This document shows positions 37,230 through 45,213 of a stretch of DNA of 64,000 nt, piece by piece. Source of the stretch: GWA2-66-18 sp964537395. Lineage in GTDB: Bacteria; Elusimicrobiota; Elusimicrobia; UBA1565; UBA9628. Under the pieces are notes generated by a model. That model did not search any database. It had not been told where the DNA came from and worked only from the letters and a program-made list of their open reading frames with translations. The position numbers were made by a program, and so were the translations under genes. Position 1 is the first letter of the stretch. Each line of letters starts with the position of its first letter. Where the stretch lies: NCBI GenBank assembly GCA_964537395.1, contig CAZIBN010000004.1, forward strand, positions 8,463 to 72,462, given 5' to 3'.

Positions 37230-39676
37230 CAGAACGGGGTCATCGCGCTCTGCAGGTGATAATAAGGAGGGCGCGCGCGGTACCGCGAGATGCACTCCTT
37301 CATGATCTCCTCGATGAAGTCGGCGTAGTTGTGGCCGATCACCTCGGCGCAGGCGGGCACGCAGTCGCCGTCGGAGATCGACGGGTTGGGGTTGATCTCG
37401 AGGATGTACGGGTTGCCCGAGCGGTCGATGCGGACCTCGATGCGCGCGTAGTCGTGGCAGTCGAAGATGCGGTAGGCGTCGAGGCAGATCTCCGAGATCA
37501 GCGCGGAGAGCTTCAGCGAGTACTTCGCCGGGCGCTCGACGCGGATCTTCGAATAAACGGAATTGTCTTCCCACTTCGCCTGGTAGGGGTAGATGCCCCA
37601 GGTGCCCTTGGGCAGCTCGTCGAAGATGGAGCGCGACAGCGGCAGGACCTTCACGCGCTCCTCGTTGCCCATGATCGAGACGTCCACCTCATCGCCCTCG
37701 ATGAACTCCTCGATGAGGACGGGGCGGTTGTACTTCTCGAGCAGCATCGCGACCTGATCCTTGAGCGCCTTGAGGCTCGTGACGACGCTGTTGTTGCTGA
37801 TGCCGATCGAGTTGTCCATGTTCGCCAGCTTGACCATCAACGGATAGCGGAGGTCCTCGCGGATGGGCTCGTTCTTCTCGAACACATAGTCGAACTTGGG
37901 GGTGGGGAGGCCGTGCTGCTCCAGGATCTTCTTCACCTTGATCTTGTCGATGCACAGCGCCAAGGTCAGGGGATTGGAGCCCGTGTACGGGATCCCGAGG
38001 CAGTCCAGGATGGCGGCGGCGTGGGGTTCCAGCAAGGATGAGTTGTTGATGCGTTCGCAGACGTTGAAGATCATGTCCACGTTGGCGTTGGCGATCTTCT
38101 CGAACGGCAGCGGAGTCTCGTTCATATCGAAGAACGTGACCTTATGGCCCTTGGACTCGACGGCCTTCTGGATGTTGCGGCCGACCGAGGTCAGGTCGGA
38201 ATGCACCGCGCCTTCTTCGCCGCCTTCGGGGTCGTAGATGTTGCAGAGGATACCGACGTGAAGGGATTTCTTGTCGAAACCGGTCCCGCGCACCTTTTCG
38301 ATCCGCGCGGATTGAAGGATGCGGCGGCGGGAGACCTGTGCCGCGCCGAAGCGGTTCTTGCGCCGGGTCTTTCCCAATGACGAGGTGGAATCGAATCTCA
38401 CGATGTTGACGGACACCCCGTGGATCGCTTCGTCGAGGTTCTCCTCGGCTTCGGCGTAGGTGTCGCCGCGGCCGACGACCCAGCCGATCGTCTCGAAGCC
38501 TTCCGGCGGCACGAGCACGGCGTCGCCGGGCTCCTTCTGCACGGCGATCTCGAGGACCCTGAGCGGATCGGGCTTCTCCTGCGGGAGCGTGACGCCGGTG
38601 ACGACGCCGGAGTACTCCGGGATCAGGTACCTGCCGACGAGGTGGCATCGAGGGTCCTTGAGGCGCTTGGGGTGGCAGGGCTGGCCGATGGCGATGCGCG
38701 CGGCCTCCTCGATGACGTCCACCTCCCAGATGGTCTTGATCCAGTCGTAGAGGTAGTCGCCGCCCATGCGCGCGTTGATCTCGACGAGCTTGGGGCCGGC
38801 GGACGTGATCTTAGCCTCGAGGTGCAGAGCGCCGTTGGTGAGGCCCAGGGCCTTGACGACCTCCTTGGCCATCTTCAGCACATCGGAGAGGTCCTTGTCC
38901 TCATGGCGCGACGGCATCGCGTCGCCGGTCTCGACGAAGAAGGGCTCCTTGGTGGGGAAGTTGTCGTTGAAGGCATGGAACTTGATCTCGCCGTTCTGGA
39001 CCAGGAGGTCGGCGTCGATCTCGGCCCCGTCCATGAATTCTTCGGCCAAAATATCCGTGCCGTATTTATAAATAGGGTCGAACGCGGGCGTCATGTTGGT
39101 CTTGATGTAGTCGAGAGCCTTCTTCGCCTCGTCGAGGGTGTCGAGCTTGACGACGAACTGCGACTTCACGCCCCACGCCGGCTTGAGCACCAGCGGGAAT
39201 CCGATGCGCGCCGCGGCCTTCTCGAGGTCGGTGTGGCTCTTGATGAGCGCCCAGGCGGGCTGATACTTGCCGAGCTTGGCGTTCTCGAGCGTCTGGCGCG
39301 TCAGATATTTGTTCCGGGCGTTGAGGGCGGCCTGAGGCGTGTGGCCGATCCAGCCGAAGCGCTGGGCGAGCGTGGCGCACAGGGGCACCGCGTTCTCCCA
39401 GAAGGTGATGACGCCGTCGATCTTCTCGGTTTTGACGAGCTCCTCGATCTTGGCCATGCACGCGACCTCGTCGAGCGGGTCGCATTCGACGAAGCCGTCG
39501 GTGATCTTGCTGACCCAGTTCGCCTCGGAGGACATCAGGATCATCTTGGAGAAGCCCAACTCCTTGAGGCGCTGGTAGATGAACTTTTTCTTCGGGTTCG
39601 GAGAAGAGATGACGAGGAGGGTCTTGTCCTTGAGATCGGAGGCGGGCTCGGCGATGGCGGGCTCGGCGTGGTTCAT
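37229..39676 (-). CDS. Tandem ATP-grasp ligase (carnosine-synthase-like plus D-Ala-D-Ala-ligase-like)
   Basis: An 815-residue protein joining two ATP-grasp modules. The first (about 1-430) has a Rossmann-like start (TLLVISSPNPKKKF), GFPLVLKPAWG, and the ATP-grasp core (AEEFMDGAEIDADLL, HLEAKITSAGPKLVEINARM), like L-amino-acid or carnosine-type ligases. The second (about 470-815) resembles D-Ala-D-Ala ligase: HVGILCNIYDPEGGEEG, VDMIFNVCERIN, YPLMVKLANMDNSIGIS, ILEINPNPSISDGD. Each module looks complete, so a two-step peptide or amide synthesis is the simplest idea; no specific product can be deduced. The ATG at 39676 lies six bases after a -10; an ATG at 39694 is less likely. Confidence 0.82.
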   Translation of the reverse strand: MNHAEPAIAEPASDLKDKTLLVISSPNPKKKFIYQRLKELGFSKMILMSSEANWVSKITDGFVECDPLDEVACMAKIEELVKTEKIDGVITFWENAVPLCATLAQRFGWIGHTPQAALNARNKYLTRQTLENAKLGKYQPAWALIKSHTDLEKAAARIGFPLVLKPAWGVKSQFVVKLDTLDEAKKALDYIKTNMTPAFDPIYKYGTDILAEEFMDGAEIDADLLVQNGEIKFHAFNDNFPTKEPFFVETGDAMPSRHEDKDLSDVLKMAKEVVKALGLTNGALHLEAKITSAGPKLVEINARMGGDYLYDWIKTIWEVDVIEEAARIAIGQPCHPKRLKDPRCHLVGRYLIPEYSGVVTGVTLPQEKPDPLRVLEIAVQKEPGDAVLVPPEGFETIGWVVGRGDTYAEAEENLDEAIHGVSVNIVRFDSTSSLGKTRRKNRFGAAQVSRRRILQSARIEKVRGTGFDKKSLHVGILCNIYDPEGGEEGAVHSDLTSVGRNIQKAVESKGHKVTFFDMNETPLPFEKIANANVDMIFNVCERINNSSLLEPHAAAILDCLGIPYTGSNPLTLALCIDKIKVKKILEQHGLPTPKFDYVFEKNEPIREDLRYPLMVKLANMDNSIGISNNSVVTSLKALKDQVAMLLEKYNRPVLIEEFIEGDEVDVSIMGNEERVKVLPLSRSIFDELPKGTWGIYPYQAKWEDNSVYSKIRVERPAKYSLKLSALISEICLDAYRIFDCHDYARIEVRIDRSGNPYILEINPNPSISDGDCVPACAEVIGHNYADFIEEIMKECISRYRARPPYYHLQSAMTPF

Positions 39677-39682
39677 GAAGAT

Positions 39683-39711
39683 AGTGTATGGCATTCTCCG
39701 TCGAGAATCAA
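39683..39711 (-). promoter_or_regulatory. Promoter of the ATP-grasp gene (leaderless type)
   Basis: Leftward: TTGATT (39711-39706), 17-bp spacer, TACACT (39688-39683), six bases, ATG at 39676. No Shine-Dalgarno. Confidence 0.66.
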
Positions 39712-39753
39712 ACCGCCGCGCCCGTCCCCATTCGTAAAGGCGCGCGAATCGGC

Positions 39754-39759
39754 TACAAT
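39754..39759 (+). promoter_or_regulatory. -10 element TACAAT before the Rrf2 gene
   Basis: TACAAT ends nine bases before ATG 39769. The -35 position reads TTCGTA (39731-39736), weak. It lies back to back with the ATP-grasp promoter. Confidence 0.5.
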
Positions 39760-39768
39760 GTGGGAATC

Positions 39769-40233
39769 ATGGCTCCGGATTTGAATCTCGTCGGCCTCTC
39801 CGCACCGGTGCGGCACGCTCTGCAGGCGCTCGCGGTCGTGGCCGCGCGCCCCGGAATGGCGCTGGAGCTGACGGGTATCGCGCGCCGCTTCGACCTTCCG
39901 GAATCCGCGCTTGCCAAAAGTTTTCAGATGCTCGTCCGGGAGGGCGTGCTGAATTCCCGGCGCGGCCCGAACGGAGGCTATCGCCTGGACCGTCCGGCGA
40001 GCGAGGTCACGCTTGCGGAGGTGATCTCAGCGCTCGGCGGCAACGATCGCCGGCATGGGCGCTGCCTGCTCGAGGAGCGTGCGTGCTCCGCCGGCGGCGC
40101 TTGCGCCCTTCACGCCGCCGCCGTTGAGGCCGACGAGCGGATGCGTTTGGCCCTGCGCGCGTTGACCTTGGCCGATCTTAAAATACCGCGGCGCGCGAGT
40201 CGGCCCTCGAAGGCCGGTCCGCGCGCCGCGTAG
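39769..40233 (+). CDS. Rrf2-family transcriptional regulator with three cysteines
   Basis: A 154-residue Rrf2 winged-helix regulator. The DNA-binding part has RHALQALAVVAA and IARRFDLPESALAKSFQMLVREG, then SRRGPNGGYRL (wing). Three cysteines (C99-x6-C106-x5-C112) sit where IscR and NsrR hold an iron-sulfur cluster, although the first spacing is one longer than the NsrR/IscR norms as I recall them. Convergent with the nitric oxide reductase, ending three bases from it, which suggests NsrR-like NO sensing; that is inference. The start is the ATG nine bases past TACAAT; an in-frame start at 39688 would extend through the promoter. Confidence 0.85.
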   Translation: MAPDLNLVGLSAPVRHALQALAVVAARPGMALELTGIARRFDLPESALAKSFQMLVREGVLNSRRGPNGGYRLDRPASEVTLAEVISALGGNDRRHGRCLLEERACSAGGACALHAAAVEADERMRLALRALTLADLKIPRRASRPSKAGPRAA

Positions 40234-40236
40234 ATC

Positions 40237-42501
40237 TTAAACGAGCTCGGGCACGCGCTCGGGAAGCGGCTCCGGCTTGCGCTCCTCGGCGAACGAGTGC
40301 CCGGTGGCCAGCCCGATCATGAAGAGGATCAGCGCGACGGCCCCGAGAGCGAACACGGTGTCTCCCGGCGCGCGCATCCAGCGCAGGTTTGCCATCAGCG
40401 GCGTCTGCAGGAACTCCGGGCTGCGGGCGTACCAGTAGCCCGTGTCGATCGACGCGACGGTCTGCAGAAGCCCGATGGGCAGCAGGCTCATCAGGCACAT
40501 CGCCATCAGCCCGCCGTTGAGGCCCCAGAACGCGAACTTGATCAGGCCGTCCTTCCAGCGCCGTCCCGCCGTCGCCAGGCGCAGGCAGAACAGCATCAGG
40601 CCGATGCCGAGCATGCCGTACACGCCGAACAGCGCCGCGTGGCCGTGCAGGGGCGTCGTGTTGAGCCCCTGCATGTAATAGAGCGCGGCCGGCGGGTTGA
40701 TCATGAAGCCGAACAGTCCCGCGCCGACCATGTTCCAGAACGCGACGGCGACGAAGAACATCAGCGGCCAGCGGTAGTCTCGCACCCACGGCGCGGCCTT
40801 CGAGATGCGCAAGGTGTCCCACGCCTCATAGCCGATCAGGACCAGCGGCACGACCTCGAGCGCGCTGAACACCGAGCCCAGCGCCAGCGCCACCGTCGGC
40901 GTGCCCGAGAAATACAGGTGGTGCAAGGTCCCGATGATGCCGCCCGCGAGGTAGATCGTCGCGGCGAGCAAGGTCGCCGAGGCGGCCTTGGCGTCGTCGA
41001 CGAGCCCCATCTTGGAGAACAGAAAGGCGATGATGACGGTCGCGAACACCTCGAAGAAGCCCTCGACCCACAGATGCACGACCCACCAGCGCCAGTACTC
41101 GACCATGGTCAGGTGCGTGTGCTGGCCCCAGGAGAGGCCCGCCCCGTAGAAGCCCGCGATCGCGACCGCGGAGACGAGGAACAAGCCGAGAAGCTTCGAC
41201 GTGCCGGGCTTGGCCTCGATCATCGCCGGGATCACGCAACGCCCGACGAGCGCGAGCCAGATCAGCAGGCCCGCGAACAGCCCGGCCTGCCACACGCGCC
41301 CCAGCTCGACGTACTCGTAGCCCTGGTGGCCCCACCAGAACCAGTTGGTCCCGGAGAACTTGTGGAACACGCTCATCCACTCGCCGGCGAGCGAGCCGAC
41401 GACGATGACGACGAGCGCGAAAAGCAACACCCCGACGCCCAGACCCTGATACTTGGGCTCGCGGCCGAGTATGATCGGCGCGATGAACAGCCCCGCGGCG
41501 AGCCAGCTCGTCGCGATCCAGAACAGCCCGAGCTGTATGTGCCAGGTGCGGGTCACGACGTACGGGAGCCAGCGGTCCAGCGGCATGCCGAAGAAGCCGT
41601 CGCCCTCGACGCCGTAATGGGCCGTGACGATGCCGACGCCGATCTGCGCGAGTATGAGGCCGGCGACGGTGATGAAGTACGGAATCGTCATCTTCTGCGA
41701 CGCCGTCAACTTGAGGCCGAGCAGCGGGTCGCGAGCCGGCACGTCCTTCTTGGCGTGCTCGCCGCCGGCGCCCGCGTAATACCAGACCATCGCGCTGATG
41801 CCGCCGAGGAGCATGAGGATGCTGATGCCGGTCCAGAACAGCGCGGCGCCGGTGGGGCGGTTGCCGATCAAGGGCTCGTGCGGCCAGTTGTTCGTGTAGG
41901 TGTGGCTGCTGCCCGGCCGGTTCGTCGACGCGGCCCAGGAGGTCCAGAAGAAGAACGCGGACAGCTTCAGCGCCTTGTCGGGGTCGCTCACGGCGCCCTT
42001 GGGCATCGCGTAGGCCTTTCGGCCGTTGGAGAACACGTCGCTGTAGTGCTTGAGATTGGAACGAAACGCCGCCGCGCGGGCGGAAGAAACCGTCAGGCGC
42101 CCGGTCGCCGCGTCGTAGCCGCTGCTGCGGAACATCGTCTCCAGGCGCTGTCGCAGGGCCGCTTGGCGCTCGGCCGGAAGGGCCGCGTAGGACCCGGCCT
42201 TTTCCGCCTTGGCCCAGCCGTCGAGCACGACGATGAGCTCGCGGTGCAGCCAGTCGGCCGTCCAGTCGGGGGCGACGTAGGCGCCGTGGCCCCACACCGA
42301 GCCGACCTGCATGCCGCCCAGCGCGCGCCACACCTTCTGGCCTTCGGCGATCGCTCCTTCGGGGAAAAGGGCCGCGCCGGTCTCATCGACGACCTCAAGC
42401 GGGATCGGCGGCTTGTGGTTGTTCATCTCCACGCCGACCCAGCCCAGGACGGCGAACGACCCGACGATCACGACGGTGAAGGCGGCCCATAGCTTTCTCA
42501 T
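40237..42501 (-). CDS. norB: Quinol-dependent nitric oxide reductase (qNOR)
   Basis: A 754-residue membrane enzyme reducing NO to N2O with quinol. The N-terminal extension (VWRALGGMQVGSVWGHGAYV) is the fused NorC-like domain of qNOR; the catalytic 12-helix part includes WHIQLGLFWIAT, GHQGYEYVELGRVWQ, VVHLWVEGFFEVFATV (FeB ligands and conserved Glu), TLHHLYFSG and PLHGHAALFGVYG. No heme-c CxxCH motif, so quinol is the donor. The ATG at 42501 has AGGAG eight bases ahead; ATG 42516 is an alternative. The enzyme points to denitrification or NO detoxification. Confidence 0.92.
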   Translation of the reverse strand: MRKLWAAFTVVIVGSFAVLGWVGVEMNNHKPPIPLEVVDETGAALFPEGAIAEGQKVWRALGGMQVGSVWGHGAYVAPDWTADWLHRELIVVLDGWAKAEKAGSYAALPAERQAALRQRLETMFRSSGYDAATGRLTVSSARAAAFRSNLKHYSDVFSNGRKAYAMPKGAVSDPDKALKLSAFFFWTSWAASTNRPGSSHTYTNNWPHEPLIGNRPTGAALFWTGISILMLLGGISAMVWYYAGAGGEHAKKDVPARDPLLGLKLTASQKMTIPYFITVAGLILAQIGVGIVTAHYGVEGDGFFGMPLDRWLPYVVTRTWHIQLGLFWIATSWLAAGLFIAPIILGREPKYQGLGVGVLLFALVVIVVGSLAGEWMSVFHKFSGTNWFWWGHQGYEYVELGRVWQAGLFAGLLIWLALVGRCVIPAMIEAKPGTSKLLGLFLVSAVAIAGFYGAGLSWGQHTHLTMVEYWRWWVVHLWVEGFFEVFATVIIAFLFSKMGLVDDAKAASATLLAATIYLAGGIIGTLHHLYFSGTPTVALALGSVFSALEVVPLVLIGYEAWDTLRISKAAPWVRDYRWPLMFFVAVAFWNMVGAGLFGFMINPPAALYYMQGLNTTPLHGHAALFGVYGMLGIGLMLFCLRLATAGRRWKDGLIKFAFWGLNGGLMAMCLMSLLPIGLLQTVASIDTGYWYARSPEFLQTPLMANLRWMRAPGDTVFALGAVALILFMIGLATGHSFAEERKPEPLPERVPELV

Positions 42502-42555
42502 GTGTATGCTCCTCATAAACGGCTTGTGAATTATTTGTATGCAACATAAATGCCA

Positions 42556-42577
42556 GATATAAATATCCGGAATTATA
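42556..42577 (-). promoter_or_regulatory. Promoter/operator region of qNOR
   Basis: On the minus strand TATAAT (42577-42572) is followed within about 5 bases by the near-palindrome GATATTTATATC (42567-42556), 10 of 12 matched, at the transcription start. The -35 is poor (CCTAAA), fitting an activated or derepressed promoter. No clear FNR box was found. Confidence 0.45.
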
Positions 42578-42640
42578 CGAGGAGGGCCCACGCCTTTAGG
42601 ACCAAAGGCCCTTTCGGCGAGCGGTGATTTACGCCACTCT

Positions 42641-42991
42641 ATGGGTATGGAGAACGCCCGCGCCGGTCGTGCCTGGACCTTGATCGGAGCCGCCGTTTTG
42701 GCGCTCAGCGTCGGCGCCATGGCCCGCCGCTCGATCAATGCCGCCAAGGCCGCTCCCGAGGACATGCGTGACGCCGTTGCCGCGCCGATCTCCCCGGCGA
42801 TGCTCGGGGCTGCGCACGCGGCGCAGCCGAACGCGAGCTATTTTTCCGGTCCCGCCGGCCGTCGTGCCGAGGCCGAGCGTGCGTTGCTGTCTTCGCGGAT
42901 GACGAAGGTGTCGAAGGCGACGAAGGCGCGCGCCGCCAGGCTGCGCCGCGAAGCCGCGCGCGAGCGCGCGCTGGCCGTTACCGCCCAATAA
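42641..42991 (+). CDS. Small membrane-anchored protein, hypothetical
   Basis: A 116-residue protein with one N-terminal hydrophobic segment (AWTLIGAAVLALSVGAMA, about 11-28) followed by an Ala/Arg-rich, basic helical tail (RMTKVSKATKARAARLRREAARERALA). No family recognised. ATG at 42641 or 42647 are both possible. Its codon composition matches real genes here and it fills an otherwise open space between the qNOR promoter and the convergent aminotransferase, whose stop abuts it. Low-complexity composition keeps the confidence moderate. Confidence 0.5.
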   Translation: MGMENARAGRAWTLIGAAVLALSVGAMARRSINAAKAAPEDMRDAVAAPISPAMLGAAHAAQPNASYFSGPAGRRAEAERALLSSRMTKVSKATKARAARLRREAARERALAVTAQ

Positions 42992-44251
42992 TCAGTAGGC
43001 CGGCTTGATCTTCGCGAGCCCGGCCTCGAGGCGTTCCTGGAACTTCTTGTCGAGGACGTCGGCGCAGACGGCGTAGCGGATCAGGGGTTCCGGATGCCCG
43101 AGCTCGCTGGTCGAGGAAAAATGGACGCCCACGATCCCGGTCTCGGCGATCACGGCGCGGTTGAAGGCCTCGGCGCGCCCTTCGAGGGGAAGCTCTTTTC
43201 CGAAGGCGGACTCGGGAACGTGCCACAGCGTGAAGAATCCCGCCTCGGTGGTGCAGGCGGGCTTGAGGCCCGCGCTCTTCAGCGTCGGGATCAGGTAGGC
43301 GAGGCGTCTCTCATAAAGGCCGCGGATCTCGTCGAGGGCCAGGCGCCCCGCGCCGGGTCCGTTCAGAAACTCTCCGTACGCGGCCATGACGCCCGGGACG
43401 GGGCCGGAGTCGGTGTTGCCTTTGACCAGAGCGAAATCCTCGACGAAGTCCTTGGAGCCGACGAGCGCGCCGAGGCGGGCGCCCGGGTCGTTGTAGGACT
43501 TGCTCACCGAGTACAGCTCGAGCCATTCGAGCTCGTGGTAGTCCTTGGCCACCGACGCCAGGCTGACGTGAGTGCCGGCCGCGGCGAGCCCGGCGTAGGC
43601 GCCGTCGTTGACGAGGCGCATGCCCTTCTCAATGCAGAACGTGATCAGCTCCTTCCAGTCGGCCGCTGACGCCCCGACCGCCGCGGGATTTCCCGGCCGG
43701 ATGATGAAGACGAGGTCGGCGCGGTCGGTGGCGTCGCTGCGCAATGCCGCTTTTAAGCGCGCGACGCTGAGGCGCATGTTGTCTGACGTCGACAGAGGCC
43801 ACACCGTGCGCTTGGCGCCGAGGTAGGAGCCGCTCCAGGTTCCGATGACGTCGTAGGCGGGGAGGTTCGAGGCGACGCGAAACGTGTCGCGCCGGGCCTG
43901 GTCCGGGAGATGGAGACCGCAGGCGAGCGGGATCAAGGCGCTGGCGGTCTTGATCCCCGCGATGGGCAGGGCGCGCAACCCCGGGTGCTTCTCGACGTCG
44001 ATTCCGCCATGAAGAGCGACCATGGCCTCGACGAAGCGGTTTAGATTCTTGTCCTCGGCGTAGGTGTGGAAATCGTAGCCCGGGTCGGAGGCGTACTTGG
44101 CCTTGAGCGCGCGGATCGCGGCGGGGGGGACGCCGTCGGGGTTTCCGAGCGACAGGTTCATCGGCTCCAGCCCCGTCCGCTTCTTGTAGTCGCGGATCAG
44201 GACATAGATGAGCTGAAAAAGATTGATTCCCGCAGGCGGTATGAGCCGCAT
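42992..44251 (-). CDS. PLP-dependent class I/II aminotransferase
   Basis: A 419-residue fold-type I aminotransferase. NLSLGNPDGVPP near 32-43 is the substrate-binding N-terminus; the PLP lysine is in LYSVSKSYNDPGARLGALVG; the domain end has SSTSELGHPEPLIRYAVC. The usual NPTG box is replaced by RPGNPAAVG. The pattern is closest to AlaC/DapL-like enzymes (glutamate-pyruvate or LL-diaminopimelate), but substrate is uncertain. The start ATG lies six bases after TATGAT. Converges with a small membrane-protein gene. Confidence 0.8.
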   Translation of the reverse strand: MRLIPPAGINLFQLIYVLIRDYKKRTGLEPMNLSLGNPDGVPPAAIRALKAKYASDPGYDFHTYAEDKNLNRFVEAMVALHGGIDVEKHPGLRALPIAGIKTASALIPLACGLHLPDQARRDTFRVASNLPAYDVIGTWSGSYLGAKRTVWPLSTSDNMRLSVARLKAALRSDATDRADLVFIIRPGNPAAVGASAADWKELITFCIEKGMRLVNDGAYAGLAAAGTHVSLASVAKDYHELEWLELYSVSKSYNDPGARLGALVGSKDFVEDFALVKGNTDSGPVPGVMAAYGEFLNGPGAGRLALDEIRGLYERRLAYLIPTLKSAGLKPACTTEAGFFTLWHVPESAFGKELPLEGRAEAFNRAVIAETGIVGVHFSSTSELGHPEPLIRYAVCADVLDKKFQERLEAGLAKIKPAY

Positions 44252-44257
44252 GCGGGA

Positions 44258-44263
44258 ATCATA
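44258..44263 (-). promoter_or_regulatory. -10 element TATGAT before the aminotransferase
   Basis: On the minus strand TATGAT is followed by six bases and then ATG 44251. No good -35 (TCAGCG at the 17-bp position). Confidence 0.5.
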
Positions 44264-44269
44264 GCGGAT

Positions 44270-45013
44270 TCAGAACGCGTCGCTGAAGCTCGTCGTCATG
44301 GCCTTGTCGCCGCCATGGCCGTCGTCGTCATCGCCGGGCATATCCTTGCCATTATTGCCGCTGCCGTTGTTGTTGCCGCCGCCAGAGTTTCCGGAGCCGC
44401 TTGAGCCGGGGGCGGAGTTGGCCGCCGCGCCACCGGTGCCGGTGGTCGTCCGGGTGAACGTATCGGGGTTCGGCGGAGGAGGGGTATCCTTGGGGCCCTG
44501 CTGGACGCTGGGCGCGCGCCCCACATCGAACGCCTTGCGCTTGTTCATCGCGATCTCGCCGGCGTCCGTCGTATGGGTGCGGGTTTCCGCCTTCTCGTAG
44601 ACGGGTTGCTGGCCCGTCGTGCGGATCAGGGCGCCGGGCTTGCTGAAATTAGGCGGCGCCTCCTCGGTGCTGGGTGTAGGGCCGCCGTCGAGTTTGCGTC
44701 CGCCGCTCCAGAACGCTTTGCCGCCGCGGTGCACCGCGCGGCCCGTTGTGCTGCGGGAGACGACTTGGCGTCCCCCATAGAAGGTCTGATTGCCGGCGCC
44801 GGTGTAGCCGCCGCCCGAGGATGTCGCCTGCGGCGCGCCGGCGTTCGCCGAAGCGCCGCCTCCGGGGGTGTTCACGGTGAAGACGCGCGGCGCGGCCGGG
44901 GCCGCGGTCGAGGTGCGGCCGTTGACCGTGTTGAAAGGCTTGTTCGCCCGTTGCTCAGCCATGGCCGTTTGCGCGGCAAGAACGGCGATGACGGCGGAAA
45001 TGAGGACTGTCAT
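44270..45013 (-). CDS. Secreted low-complexity Gly/Asn/Thr-rich protein
   Basis: A 247-residue protein with signal peptide MTVLISAVIAVLAAQTAMA. The mature chain is rich in Gly, Thr, Pro and Asn, ending in an acidic/Asn-rich tail (NNNGSGNNGKDMPGDDDD). No domain recognised; probably an unstructured surface protein. GGGGGGATCC precedes the chosen ATG (ribosome-binding site), and TATACT at 45040-45035 on the minus strand is a possible -10. An in-frame start at 45055 lies upstream of this -10 and is unlikely. Confidence 0.6.
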   Translation of the reverse strand: MTVLISAVIAVLAAQTAMAEQRANKPFNTVNGRTSTAAPAAPRVFTVNTPGGGASANAGAPQATSSGGGYTGAGNQTFYGGRQVVSRSTTGRAVHRGGKAFWSGGRKLDGGPTPSTEEAPPNFSKPGALIRTTGQQPVYEKAETRTHTTDAGEIAMNKRKAFDVGRAPSVQQGPKDTPPPPNPDTFTRTTTGTGGAAANSAPGSSGSGNSGGGNNNGSGNNGKDMPGDDDDGHGGDKAMTTSFSDAF

Positions 45014-45111
45014 GGATCCCCCCAAAGCCCTAGGAGTATAGCCCCGGAACCTCAAAAAGTCATTACACGATGCTAAAAAATCGGTAAAGAACTGGACCCC
45101 CCCAAAATATG

Positions 45112-45163
45112 TAGAATGGCCGTTAGCCGGGGGCCCTCTCCCGTCTCATAATCGTAATATGAG
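45112..45163 (+). promoter_or_regulatory. clpC upstream region: -10-like TAGAAT and an inverted repeat
   Basis: TAGAAT at 45112-45117 (no clear -35) precedes an inverted repeat CTCATA (45145-45150) / TATGAG (45158-45163), 7 bp apart. Neither a CIRCE (HrcA) nor a CtsR GGTCAAA repeat was seen. Operator role is inferred from position only. Confidence 0.4.
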
Positions 45164-45213
45164 GGTGTCATACTCTGTGCTCAAGCCGCACTAATAAAGG
45201 GAAGGAGAATTTT

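Noticed and set aside
40297..42492. 731-codon frame antisense to the nitric oxide reductase
   Set aside because: Arises from codon bias of the membrane-protein gene; composition (Arg, Gln, Glu, His) is shadow-like.
42517..42640. FNR/NNR box (TTGAT-N4-ATCAA) upstream of the nitric oxide reductase
   Set aside because: Only loose matches such as TTGTGAAT were found; not sufficient.
45014..45213. CIRCE or CtsR operators before clpC
   Set aside because: Neither consensus is present; only an unassigned inverted repeat.
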